A DNA stretch of 64,000 nt from CAWCLK01 sp963796225 (GTDB taxonomy: Bacteria > Actinomycetota > Nitriliruptoria > Nitriliruptorales > Nitriliruptoraceae): NCBI GenBank assembly GCA_963796225.1, contig CAWCLK010000008.1, forward strand, positions 248,001 through 312,000, given 5' to 3'. Shown in pieces: positions 55,537 to 63,648 of this stretch (within the stretch, counting starts at the first letter, position 1; each line of letters opens with the position of its first letter). The position numbers were made by a program, and so were the translations under genes. The notes beneath the pieces are model-generated. The model was not told where the DNA came from, ran no database searches, and saw nothing but the letters and a program-made list of their open reading frames with translations.

Positions 55537-56484
55537 TCAGAACCCAACACCGGTCGGCAGGCCACGCAGGTCGTCGGTGCCGAGCAGCGCGTCCCGCCAC
55601 CCCGCGACACGCGCGGCCACGTGGGCGTCGGGCACGCGCAGCAGGACCTCGACGGCGTCCTCGGACGGGGCCGAGCGCCAGTGGGTCCGGGCGAGCCGTT
55701 CGGGCGACAGGTCCAGGGCCTCGGCCCACCGGTGCAGCACGAGGTCGGCGCCGGCGGTGGCCCCGAGCCGCACCACCACCCGCAGCTCGCGGACGTCCAC
55801 CCCGGCGTGGTCGACGAGCCAGGCACGCACGGTCCGGGCGACGTCGCGGTCGCGCACCGAGACCAGCAGGGCGTGCTCGTCGATCTCGGCCGCGGCGACG
55901 GTCAGCGCCAGGCCCCGGACGAACGTCGGGTCCACGAGCCGGGTCGGGGCGTCGTCGGCGGCCTCCCGCCGGGCGCGGGCGAACGCCGCGTGGTGGCGTG
56001 CCAGCCGGTCGTCGACGGGCTCGGCCGGGACCGGGGTCGGCGTGGGGGGTTCGGCGACCGCCCGCAGTCGTGGTCGCCGGCGTCCCCGCAGGTCCAGGTC
56101 GCCGGTCCAGGTACGGACCGCCAGCTCGTCGACGTCGAGCCGCCGGGCGATGTCACGAACGGCCATCCCGCCCCGCCGCAGCGCCCGCGCGCGGGCGGAC
56201 CTGGGGTCGTGCGGGTCGTCGAGGTCGTGGGGCACCTCGACCGGGTCGTCGTCCTCGTCCTCGGAGGACGGGTCACGAACCGGACCCGTCGGCGCCGTCG
56301 GTGGTTCGACCACCTCGAGCGTCGGCAGGGTGTGGGGGGCGACGGCCCGCCGGGCCTTGGGGGTCAGGCGGAACGGGACCGGCTCGTCCGGGTCGAGGTC
56401 CAGGGGCAGCACCGCCTGCACCCCGGCGTCAGCCGGCGTGGTGGTGCGGTCGTCACGGGGCGTGGTGTCGCGCGTCGTGTCCAT
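55537..56484 (-). CDS. HTH protein with a diverged LAGLIDADG-like domain
   Basis: 315 residues, ATG 56484. Residues 1 to about 95 are acidic and disordered. An HTH follows (LRRGGMAVRDIARRLDVDELAVRTW), then a long linker. The C-terminal part from about 185 aligns with the second domain of the protein at 51555: DPTFVRGLALTVAAAE with DRDLLVAGAALYAGEG, ELRVVVRLG with RLRVRLYLH, and RWAEALDLS with FWSDVTGIP. The order HTH then this domain is the same. The motif acidic residues appear altered, so this copy is probably a regulator rather than a nuclease; that is inference. A 16-bp palindrome lies upstream (56568). Confidence 0.65.
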   Translation of the reverse strand: MDTTRDTTPRDDRTTTPADAGVQAVLPLDLDPDEPVPFRLTPKARRAVAPHTLPTLEVVEPPTAPTGPVRDPSSEDEDDDPVEVPHDLDDPHDPRSARARALRRGGMAVRDIARRLDVDELAVRTWTGDLDLRGRRRPRLRAVAEPPTPTPVPAEPVDDRLARHHAAFARARREAADDAPTRLVDPTFVRGLALTVAAAEIDEHALLVSVRDRDVARTVRAWLVDHAGVDVRELRVVVRLGATAGADLVLHRWAEALDLSPERLARTHWRSAPSEDAVEVLLRVPDAHVAARVAGWRDALLGTDDLRGLPTGVGF

Positions 56485-56567
56485 GGGGCGACCACCTCCT
56501 CGTCACTGGTTCGTCGCCGGGGGTTCCCGACACCATGACCGTACGGAGGGGGTGTGACACGGCCGGA

Positions 56568-56583
56568 GTTCCACCTGTGGAAC
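56568..56583. promoter_or_regulatory. Palindrome, possible operator upstream of the HTH gene
   Basis: GTTCCAC-CT-GTGGAAC, a perfect 7-bp inverted repeat with 2-nt centre, 84 bp before the HTH gene start and 67 bp past the sigma-factor stop. The symmetric, non-GC-run form suits a dimeric DNA-binding protein better than a terminator. It could be bound by the neighbouring HTH protein; not proven. Confidence 0.4.
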
Positions 56584-56585
56584 TC

Positions 56586-56659
56586 GCACGCACGGCTATT
56601 CGTGCCGCCGGCGGCGCGGAGCGAGCCCCCGGCGAGTGAGCACGCACGGCTACTCGTGC
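56586..56659. repeat. 20-bp near-identical direct repeat at the sigma-factor 3' end
   Basis: GCACGCACGGCTATTCGTGC (56586-56605) and GCACGCACGGCTACTCGTGC (56640-56659) differ at one base. The second covers the stop codon and last residues of the sigma gene; the first lies in the non-coding region after it. Each copy contains a GCACG/CGTGC inverted pair. Confidence 0.55.
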
Positions 56660-57906
56660 AGGTAGCCCTCGAGGACGTCCGCGTAGGACGGGTGGCGCAG
56701 CTTCGCGAGCGCCTTGGCCTCGATCTGCCGGATGCGCTCGCGGGTGAGGTTGAGGTCGTCGCCGACCTGCTCGAGGGTGTGGGGCTGCACGCCACCGAGC
56801 CCGAACCGCTGCTCGAGGACCTGGCGCTCGCGGGGACTGAGCTCGCTCAACAGGCGGTGCAGGTCGGCCTTCAGCGCTCCGGCGCTGGCGGCCTCGGCGG
56901 GCGCGATGGCGCTGGTGTCCTCGATGAGCTCGCCCATGACGCCGTCGCCGTCCTCGCCCACGGGGGCGTCCAGCGACGTGGGGTCGACCTGCAGGCGCTT
57001 GAACTCCTCGAGCCGTTCGATCGACAGCTCGACCTTGGTCGCGACCTCCTCGAGGGTGGGCTCGCGGCCGAGCTCCTGGATCAGCTGCCGTTCGACCCGC
57101 TTGATCTTGTTCATCGTCTCGACGAGGTGGACCGGGATCCGGATCGTGCGCGACTGGTCCGCGATGGACCGGCTGATCATCTGGCGGATCCACCAGGTGG
57201 CGTAGGTCGAGAACTTGTAGCCCCGCGTGTAGTCGAACTTGTCGACGGCCCGCATGAGCCCGAGGTTGCCCTCCTGGATGAGGTCGGACAGCGACATCCC
57301 GCGGCCGACGTAGCGCTTGGCGATCGACACGACCAGGCGGAGGTTCGATTCGGTGAGGTGGCGCTTGGCCAGCCGACCCTCGCGTTCGATCCGCCGCAGT
57401 CGCACACGCTGCTCGACGTCGAGGTCGATCCGCGAGTCGAGGATCTCGGCCGCTTCCCGCCCCGCGTCGATGCGCTTGGCGAGGTTGACCTCCTCCTCGG
57501 CGAGCAGGAGGTCGACCCGGCCGATCTCGTTGAGGTACAGCCGCACGATGTCGACCGTGGAAGCGACGCCCGGTTCGGGCGTGCGGGGCGCCGAGGACCC
57601 GTCCGAGTGGGCGCTGCCCGCGTCCACGATCGGGATGCTGGCCCGCTTGAGCTGCCGCGCGTAGACCTTGGCGGCGCTGGCGTCGAGCCCGGCGGCGTCG
57701 AGCGCCTCGGCCAGGTCGAGGGTGGTGACGAACCCGCGGTCGCGCCCCAGCTCGACCAGCTCGCCCAGCTCGGCGGAGCGCAGGACCTGGTCGCGCTCGG
57801 CGATGTCGACGACCGGCGCGGGGGCGGCCTCGGACGCCGCGGCGTCGTCCGCCGCGCTCGTCGTGACCTCGGCCCGGGTCACGTCCCTCCTTCGCGTGAC
57901 CAACAT
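56650..57906 (-). CDS. rpoD: Principal RNA polymerase sigma factor (sigma-70 group 1)
   Basis: 418 residues from ATG 57906. Region 1.1-like start (LGELVELGRDRGFVTTLDLAEAL), region 1.2 (VRLYLNEIGRVDLLLAEEE), region 2 (LRLVVSIAKRYVGRGMSLSDLIQEGN, KFSTYATWWIRQMI), region 3 and region 4 (LSPRERQVLEQRFGL, TRERIRQIEAKALAKLRHP). Having region 1.1 and 1.2 marks the principal (housekeeping) sigma. ATG 57906 was chosen because TAGCAT lies 7 nt before it; a GTG at 57882 with AAGGAGG is an alternative start. It follows dnaG, as in the macromolecular-synthesis arrangement. Confidence 0.95.
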   Translation of the reverse strand: MLVTRRRDVTRAEVTTSAADDAAASEAAPAPVVDIAERDQVLRSAELGELVELGRDRGFVTTLDLAEALDAAGLDASAAKVYARQLKRASIPIVDAGSAHSDGSSAPRTPEPGVASTVDIVRLYLNEIGRVDLLLAEEEVNLAKRIDAGREAAEILDSRIDLDVEQRVRLRRIEREGRLAKRHLTESNLRLVVSIAKRYVGRGMSLSDLIQEGNLGLMRAVDKFDYTRGYKFSTYATWWIRQMISRSIADQSRTIRIPVHLVETMNKIKRVERQLIQELGREPTLEEVATKVELSIERLEEFKRLQVDPTSLDAPVGEDGDGVMGELIEDTSAIAPAEAASAGALKADLHRLLSELSPRERQVLEQRFGLGGVQPHTLEQVGDDLNLTRERIRQIEAKALAKLRHPSYADVLEGYLHE

Positions 57907-57913
57907 GATGTCG

Positions 57914-57919
57914 ATGCTA
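57914..57919 (-). promoter_or_regulatory. -10 element (TAGCAT), leaderless start of the sigma-factor gene
   Basis: The minus-strand TAGCAT ends 7 nt before the ATG at 57906, so the sigma gene has its own promoter after dnaG. Confidence 0.55.
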
Positions 57920-58026
57920 ACCACCCCCGTCCGGCCACGCGGGCCGTCTGCCCCGGGAAGGACCCGCCGCGCACGCGGTGCACGGAGGACCGCGCGGTTC
58001 GGCCCCCCGCCCCGGGCGCCCCGCCG

Positions 58027-59910
58027 TCAGGCCTCGGGCGGTGCCACGCGGTCGACGATGCGCAGTTCGCGGCGGCGCTGCTCGAGCGCGAAGCTGCGCC
58101 GGTTGAGCTCGCGGAAGCGCTCGGGATCGGTCGTCGGGTTCACGCGTGCAAGCTCACCCACGACCTCGGCGAGCTGTGCATCGACCCGTTCGGCCAGCAG
58201 GGCGTTGACGAGCTGACGGGCGCCCTCGTCGGTGTCCGGGGCGGCCGGTTCCTCCAGCGCGATGGCCCGCACCAGCGAGCGTTCCTCGTCGTCCACGGCG
58301 ACCTCGAGCACCGCCTCGAGTGGCACGCCCGCCCCGCCGGCACCGGTCAGCGCCCGGTGGACGCCCTGCGCACGTGGGTGGTGGAAGTCGTCCCCGGTCA
58401 GCTCGAACCAGCCGTCGGGCAGCCAGTCGGGGTGCTGCAGCGCGATGCGCAGGACGGCCCGTTCCCGGGCGGCGCGCTCGTTGGTCACACGCGCCACGCC
58501 GCCGCGGTCGGTGGCACGCACGCGGGTGGGCACGGCGGCGCCCTGGTGCTCGTCGAGGCGCACACCCTGCCGCGCGGCCGTCTGCTGGACCCACTCCAGG
58601 GAGACACCGAGCACGTCGGCGACCTCGGTGCGGGCGTAGGCGCGCCGCAGGTCGGGGTCGGGTTCCTCGCCCAGCAGGTGCACCGCGTCCCGGAGCGCCT
58701 CGGTGCGCCCCGTCTCGGTGGACACGTCAGCCAGGCCCAGATGGCTGCGCAGCAGGAACGGGACGACCGGGGTGGCCTCCTCGATGCGTTCGCGCAGCGC
58801 GTCGACGCCGTGGTCCTGGACGTACTCGGCAGGGTCCGCGTCGTCGGGCAGCACGAGCACCCGCACCCGGAAGGCGGCGCCGGTGCCGTTGGCACTGGCC
58901 TCGCGGTCGACCTCCTGGGCCTGGGCCCACGCCTTCTCGGCTGCCTTCACGCCGGCGGCGTCGGAGTCGAAGGCCAGCACGACCTGGTTGACGTAGCGCG
59001 ACAGGACCCGGAAGTGCTCGGCCCCGACGGCGGTCCCGCAGGTCGCGACGGCGTTGCCGAACCCGGCCTGGTGCAGGGCCATGACGTCGGTGTAGCCCTC
59101 GCAGATGAGGACCTCGCCGGTGGCCGCCATGTCGGTCCGGGCGTTGGACAGCCCGTACAGCACCTTCGTCTTGTGGTACAGCGGCGTCTCGGGCGAGTTG
59201 TAGTACTTCGGCGGCTCGAAGTCGCCGTAGTCCAGGCCCGGCAGGATCCGCCCGCCGAACCCGATCGGGTCCCCGCCGGCGTCGAACACCGGGAAGATCA
59301 GCCGGCCGCGGAAGCGGTCGCGCAGCCCGCCCCGGTCGTTCTGCGCGGCCAGCCCGACCTTCACGAGCTCGCTGGTGCCGTAGCCCCGCGACTTCAGCTC
59401 GCGGGTCAGCGACTCCCACGTGTTGAGCGCGTAGCCGAGCTGGAACCGCTCGGCGTCCGCCCGGCCGAACCCACGGGACTTGAGGTAGTCACGGGCGGCC
59501 TCGCCCTCCTCGGCGTACAACCAGCCGCGGAACAGCTCGAGCGCCGCCTGGTTGATCTCGACCAGCCGCGACCGCTCCCCCAGGCGCCGCTTCTCGCCCG
59601 GGGTGAGGTTCTCGTAGTGCAGGGTGAACCCGGTCCGGCGCGCGAGCTGCTCGACCGCCTCGGTGAAGCTGAGTCCCGAGATCCGCTGCAGGAAGTCGTA
59701 GACGTCCCCGCCCTCGCCGCACCCGAAGCAGTGGAAGAACCCCTGCCCCGGGTCCACGGTGAAGGACGGGGTCTTCTCGCTGTGGAAGGGGCACAGCCCC
59801 TTCATGCGGGTCCCGGCCCGTTTCAGCTGCGTGTGGTCGGAGACGACCGCGACGATGTCGGCCTGCGTCCGCAGGGCGTCGATGTCCTCGCGCCGGATCC
59901 GCCCCGCCAC
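58027..59910 (-). CDS. dnaG: DNA primase
   Basis: 627 residues. N-terminal zinc finger CPFHSEKTPSF...HCFGCGEGGDVYDF, then the TOPRIM core with VLICEGYTDVMALHQAG and LAFDSDAAGVKAAEKA, then a C-terminal helicase-binding region. GTG 59910 was kept because it begins VAGRIRREDID, the usual DnaG start. Makes RNA primers for replication. It lies 32 bp after the DUF3151 gene and before the sigma-factor gene. Confidence 0.96.
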   Translation of the reverse strand: MAGRIRREDIDALRTQADIVAVVSDHTQLKRAGTRMKGLCPFHSEKTPSFTVDPGQGFFHCFGCGEGGDVYDFLQRISGLSFTEAVEQLARRTGFTLHYENLTPGEKRRLGERSRLVEINQAALELFRGWLYAEEGEAARDYLKSRGFGRADAERFQLGYALNTWESLTRELKSRGYGTSELVKVGLAAQNDRGGLRDRFRGRLIFPVFDAGGDPIGFGGRILPGLDYGDFEPPKYYNSPETPLYHKTKVLYGLSNARTDMAATGEVLICEGYTDVMALHQAGFGNAVATCGTAVGAEHFRVLSRYVNQVVLAFDSDAAGVKAAEKAWAQAQEVDREASANGTGAAFRVRVLVLPDDADPAEYVQDHGVDALRERIEEATPVVPFLLRSHLGLADVSTETGRTEALRDAVHLLGEEPDPDLRRAYARTEVADVLGVSLEWVQQTAARQGVRLDEHQGAAVPTRVRATDRGGVARVTNERAARERAVLRIALQHPDWLPDGWFELTGDDFHHPRAQGVHRALTGAGGAGVPLEAVLEVAVDDEERSLVRAIALEEPAAPDTDEGARQLVNALLAERVDAQLAEVVGELARVNPTTDPERFRELNRRSFALEQRRRELRIVDRVAPPEA

Positions 59911-59941
59911 CGCGTCTCACCTGCCTCGTCGGGTCATGCCG

Positions 59942-60373
59942 TCAGGCGTTGTCCACCCACGCGTCGTCCCAGTCCGGGTCGAGGTCCTGCAGGAACTGCT
60001 CGATGCGGTCGACCTCCTCCTGCTCCCCGATCTCGCGGGCGGCCTCGCGCAGCCGCACGAGGCAGGTGAGGAACCCGCGGTTCGAGGGGTGCTGCCACCG
60101 TACGAAGCCGTTGCCGCCCCAGCCGTTGCGGCGCAGGGCGTCGAGTCCGCGGTGGTAGCCCACGCGGGCGTAGGCATAGCGCTCGATCGGGTCGCGGCCG
60201 ACCTCGCTGAGGTGGGCCCACCCGGCGATGAAGGTGGGGTCGCCGGACACCAGGGCCGCGACCGCCGTGCGCTCGTCCTCGCTGAACAGCGCCTCCTCGA
60301 GGGCGTTCGCGATCTGCGGGTCGTCCTCGGGGAGCACGACCTCGGGACGGTCGGCCATGGGCAGGTCTGCCAC
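59942..60373 (-). CDS. DUF3151 family protein
   Basis: About 143 residues. The signature AYARVGYHRGLDALRRNGWGG and QHPSNRGFLTCLVRL identify DUF3151, an actinobacterial family of unknown function. I prefer GTG 60373, which has GAGGAG upstream; ATG 60358 has no ribosome site. A TAGCCT -10 lies near 60427. The product is soluble. It precedes dnaG in the same direction, possibly cotranscribed. Confidence 0.88.
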   Translation of the reverse strand: MADLPMADRPEVVLPEDDPQIANALEEALFSEDERTAVAALVSGDPTFIAGWAHLSEVGRDPIERYAYARVGYHRGLDALRRNGWGGNGFVRWQHPSNRGFLTCLVRLREAAREIGEQEEVDRIEQFLQDLDPDWDDAWVDNA

Positions 60374-60421
60374 GTCGGGGGGACTCCTCACGGGGGGACG
60401 GCGAAGGTCGCCGGGCGGGGG

Positions 60422-60427
60422 AGGCTA
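60422..60427 (-). promoter_or_regulatory. -10 element (TAGCCT) for the DUF3151-dnaG genes
   Basis: The minus-strand TAGCCT lies about 48 nt before the GTG at 60373; the leader contains GAGGAG. The divergent plus-strand TAGCCT at 60481-60486 is 55 bp away. Confidence 0.45.
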
Positions 60428-60480
60428 CCGCCGGCCCTGCCGGACGGGTCGACCCCGATCCCCACCGCTCGACGGCGACC

Positions 60481-60486
60481 TAGCCT
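60481..60486 (+). promoter_or_regulatory. -10 element (TAGCCT) for the M61 peptidase gene
   Basis: TAGCCT lies 31 nt before GTG 60518; the leader contains a weak GAGGA. Confidence 0.45.
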
Positions 60487-60517
60487 TCACCGCGCATCCG
60501 ACGCGGACGAGGACCCG

Positions 60518-62260
60518 GTGGCCGACCCCCTGCGCTACGAGGTCGACCTGCAGCACCGCCGCCAGCACCTGGTGACGGTGCGGCTGGCGCTGCCCGCCGA
60601 CCTGGCCGGCCCGGTCACCCTCGCGATGCCCACGTGGACGCCCGGGTCGTACGTGATGCGCGACTACGTCCACCACCTGCAGTCGCTGGAGGTCACCGCC
60701 CCGGACGGCACGCCGGTGGACGTCCGGCCCGACGGCCACACCGGATGGACCGTCGACGTGCCCGCCGACGGGGCCACCGTCACGTGGGAGCTGTACGCGA
60801 ACGACCTCACCGTGCGCACCAACCACGTCGACGACCACCACGCGCTGCTGGTCGGCCCCGCGACCTTCGTCGTCGTCGAGGCCGCCCGCGACCGCCACCA
60901 CGAGGTCGCCGTCCACGCCGACGAGCCGGTGTGGTCGCTCCTGCCGACGAGCGACGAGGGCCTGTTCGTGGCCGACGACCTCGACCACCTCCTCGACAGC
61001 GCCTTCGAGGTCGGTGACTTCCCCCACGTCGAGGTCGACGTCGCGGGCGTACCCCACCGCTTCGCCTGGGCCGGCCACGGCGGCACCCCGGACCTCGACC
61101 GCATCGGGCAGGACCTCACCGACATCGCGCAGGCGGCCGTGGCCCTGTTCGAGGGCGACCACCCGATCGACGCCTACACCTTCCTGTGCGTGGGCTGGGA
61201 CGAGGGCGGCGGAGGGCTCGAGCACCGCGACGGCTCCGTGCTGATGATGCCGGTCACGACCTTCCAGGACGAGGACACCTACGCCCGGTTCCAGACGCTG
61301 CTCGCCCACGAGTACCTGCACCTGTGGAACGTCAAGCGGCTGGTGCCGGCCGACCTGATCCGCCCCGACCCGGTGGCCCACACCCACACCCGCCTGCTGT
61401 GGGTCGCCGAGGGCTGGACCGCCTACTACGACGAGCTGCTGCCCCTGCGGGCGGGGCGCTGGACCACCGACCGCTACCTGACGGCCATGGGCGAGCAGCT
61501 CGACCGGGTGCTGGAACGCCCCGGCACCGCCCTGCAGTCGGTCGAGGAGGCCAGCCACCAGGCCTGGACCAAGCTCTACGTCCGCGACGAGAACTCCGAC
61601 AACGCCGGCACCAACTACTACGACCACGGGGCGATGCTGGCCCTGTGCCTGGACCTGCTGATCCGCCGGGAACGCCCCGACGGGGACGGGCTCGACGAGG
61701 CGTTCCGGTCCCTGTGGCGGCAGTTCGGCGCGTCGGGGCGGGGCTACACCGACGCCGACGTCCGAGCGGCGGTCAGCGAGGCCGCCGGGACCGACCTCAG
61801 GGCGTTCTTCGACGCCCACGTGGCGGGGCGCGCCCTGCCCGATCTCGACGCGCTGGTGGGCACCGTGGGACTCGCGATCGAACGCCCCGACCCCGACCCG
61901 GCGACCCCCTACCTCGGGGCGACCCCGGCCGACGACGACCGGGGCGTGGTGCTGACCACGGTGCGGCGCGGCGGTCCCGCCTGGCGGGCGGGCGTCACCG
62001 GCGGCGACCGCCTGGTCGCGATCGACGGCCAGGTCGTGCGTCGCGGCCAGCTGCCCACGGTGCTGCGGTCCCGCGCCCCGGGCGACGAGGTCGAGCTGCA
62101 CGTCACCCGCGGGCCGCGCAGCCTGCGCCTGCCGGTCACGCTCGAGGACCCCTTCCGCCCGCGTCGCGTGCGCCCCGTGGCCGACCCGACCGAACAGCAG
62201 CAGGCCACCTTCCGCCGCTGGACCGGACACGACCTGCCGGAGCGCGACCGCTCCGGCTGA
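60518..62260 (+). CDS. M61 family metallopeptidase with C-terminal PDZ domain
   Basis: 580 residues. N-terminal beta domain (VRLALPADLAGPVTLAMPTWTPGSYVMRDY), then the zinc site LLAHEYLHLWNVKR (HExxH) with the third ligand Glu in VAEGWTAYYDELL, and a C-terminal PDZ domain (YLGATPADDDRGVVL, GDRLVAIDGQVV). M61 enzymes are glycyl aminopeptidase-like proteases. There is no signal peptide, so it is cytoplasmic. GTG 60518 has a weak GAGGA; a plus-strand TAGCCT lies upstream. Intact frame. Confidence 0.93.
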   Translation: MADPLRYEVDLQHRRQHLVTVRLALPADLAGPVTLAMPTWTPGSYVMRDYVHHLQSLEVTAPDGTPVDVRPDGHTGWTVDVPADGATVTWELYANDLTVRTNHVDDHHALLVGPATFVVVEAARDRHHEVAVHADEPVWSLLPTSDEGLFVADDLDHLLDSAFEVGDFPHVEVDVAGVPHRFAWAGHGGTPDLDRIGQDLTDIAQAAVALFEGDHPIDAYTFLCVGWDEGGGGLEHRDGSVLMMPVTTFQDEDTYARFQTLLAHEYLHLWNVKRLVPADLIRPDPVAHTHTRLLWVAEGWTAYYDELLPLRAGRWTTDRYLTAMGEQLDRVLERPGTALQSVEEASHQAWTKLYVRDENSDNAGTNYYDHGAMLALCLDLLIRRERPDGDGLDEAFRSLWRQFGASGRGYTDADVRAAVSEAAGTDLRAFFDAHVAGRALPDLDALVGTVGLAIERPDPDPATPYLGATPADDDRGVVLTTVRRGGPAWRAGVTGGDRLVAIDGQVVRRGQLPTVLRSRAPGDEVELHVTRGPRSLRLPVTLEDPFRPRRVRPVADPTEQQQATFRRWTGHDLPERDRSG

Positions 62261-62294
62261 CCCCTCCCCCGCGCCGCCCCGACCCAGGAGCCGC

Positions 62295-63569
62295 ATGACC
62301 GTCCTGCTCGTCTTCGCGGCGGTGCTGCTCGGGGCGGTGCTGCTGTCGGACCTGGCCCAGCGCAGCGTGCTCTCCACGGCCGTCCTGTTCCTGGCCGCCG
62401 GGTTCGTCCTCGGGCCGAGCCTGGTGGGCGTGCTGCCGGCCGGCGGGGCGGACGAGGACCTCGTGCGGCGGCTGGCCGAGCTCGCGCTGTTCGCGGTGCT
62501 GCTCACGGACGGGGCCCGGGTCGGTGCCCGGCAGCTGGTGTCGGCGTGGGGCCTGCCGGGGCGGGCGCTGCTGCTGGGGATGCCGCTGGTGTTCGTGCTG
62601 ACCGCGCTGGCGGCCTGGGGCATCGCGGGCCTCGGGTGGGTGGAGGCGGCGCTGCTCGGGGCGGTGCTCGCCCCGACGGACCCGGTGTTCGCCTCGGCGA
62701 TCGTGGGCCGCGAGGAGGTGCCCGCGCGCCTGCGCCACCTGCTCAACGTCGAGTCCGGGATCAACGACGGGTTGGCCCTGCCCGTGGTCCTCGTGCTGCT
62801 GTCGGTGCTGGGCGGCGAGAGCACCACGGTCACGGCGCTGGTCGGCGAGCTGGCAGGCGGCCTGGCCATCGGCGTCGTCGTCGCACTGGTCGCGGTCCGC
62901 CTCGAGGGCTCACGCTGGCTGGCGGCCGAGGGCGGGCACCGGGTCCTGCTGGTGGTCTCGGTGGGCATGCTCGTGTTCGCGCTCTGCCGGACCTTCCACC
63001 TCAACCTGTTCCTCGGGGCGTTCGCCGCCGGGATCACCCTGGCAACGGTCGCCCCGCAGCTCACGGCCGCGTTCCACGACCTCGGGGAGATGGTCTCCGA
63101 GCTGTTGAAGCTGGCCGCGCTGCTGGTGTTCGGGGCGTCGATCTCCCCGACGTTCCTCGGGGAGATCTCGCTCAGCGGGTACGTGTTCGCGGTCGTGGCG
63201 CTGCTGTTCATCCGACCGCTGGCGCTGCAGGTGGCGCTGCTGCGCAGCGAGCTGACCCGCCCCGAGCGCCTCGTCGCCGGCTGGTTCGGGCCGAAGGGGT
63301 TCGCCTCGGTCGTCTACGGCCTGCTGGTGGTCGAGTCCCACATCGAGGCCGCCGACGAGGTCTTCCACCTCACGGCCCTGGTGATCGTCGCCAGCATGCT
63401 CGCCCACTCGTCCTCCGACGTGGCCGTCGCCCGGTGGTTCGCCCGGGCCGAGGAGGAGGCCGAGCGCGAGCTGTCGCCCGAGGAACGCCGGGAGCGCCAG
63501 CAGGCCGAGGCCGAGGCCCGCCGCGCCGAGGCCCAGGCCGACGTCGACGCGGACCACGAGCCGACGTGA
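62295..63569 (+). CDS. CPA1-type cation/proton antiporter (NhaP-like)
   Basis: 424 residues, ATG 62295. About twelve helices; PTDPVFASAIVGREEVPARLRHLLNVESGINDGLALP has the ND motif of the CPA1 ion site, and AAGITLATVAPQL and GWFGPKGFASVVYGLL follow. The C-terminal ~50 residues are a charged coiled-coil tail rich in Ala/Glu/Arg. It exchanges Na+ or K+ for H+ at the membrane. Intact frame. Confidence 0.92.
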   Translation: MTVLLVFAAVLLGAVLLSDLAQRSVLSTAVLFLAAGFVLGPSLVGVLPAGGADEDLVRRLAELALFAVLLTDGARVGARQLVSAWGLPGRALLLGMPLVFVLTALAAWGIAGLGWVEAALLGAVLAPTDPVFASAIVGREEVPARLRHLLNVESGINDGLALPVVLVLLSVLGGESTTVTALVGELAGGLAIGVVVALVAVRLEGSRWLAAEGGHRVLLVVSVGMLVFALCRTFHLNLFLGAFAAGITLATVAPQLTAAFHDLGEMVSELLKLAALLVFGASISPTFLGEISLSGYVFAVVALLFIRPLALQVALLRSELTRPERLVAGWFGPKGFASVVYGLLVVESHIEAADEVFHLTALVIVASMLAHSSSDVAVARWFARAEEEAERELSPEERRERQQAEAEARRAEAQADVDADHEPT

Positions 63570-63602
63570 CCACGCCCGTCGAACGCGGCGCTGCGACACG
63601 TC

Positions 63603-63643
63603 CCGATGCCTGCGGGCGTCGCCGCGGCGATCGGGCGCATCGG
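63603..63643. terminator. Hairpin between the antiporter and inositol-phosphate synthase genes
   Basis: CCGATGC (63603-63609) and GCATCGG (63637-63643) pair; a smaller GTCGCC-GC-GGCGAT stem lies inside. It fits a shared convergent terminator. Confidence 0.55.
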
Positions 63644-63648
63644 ACAGA

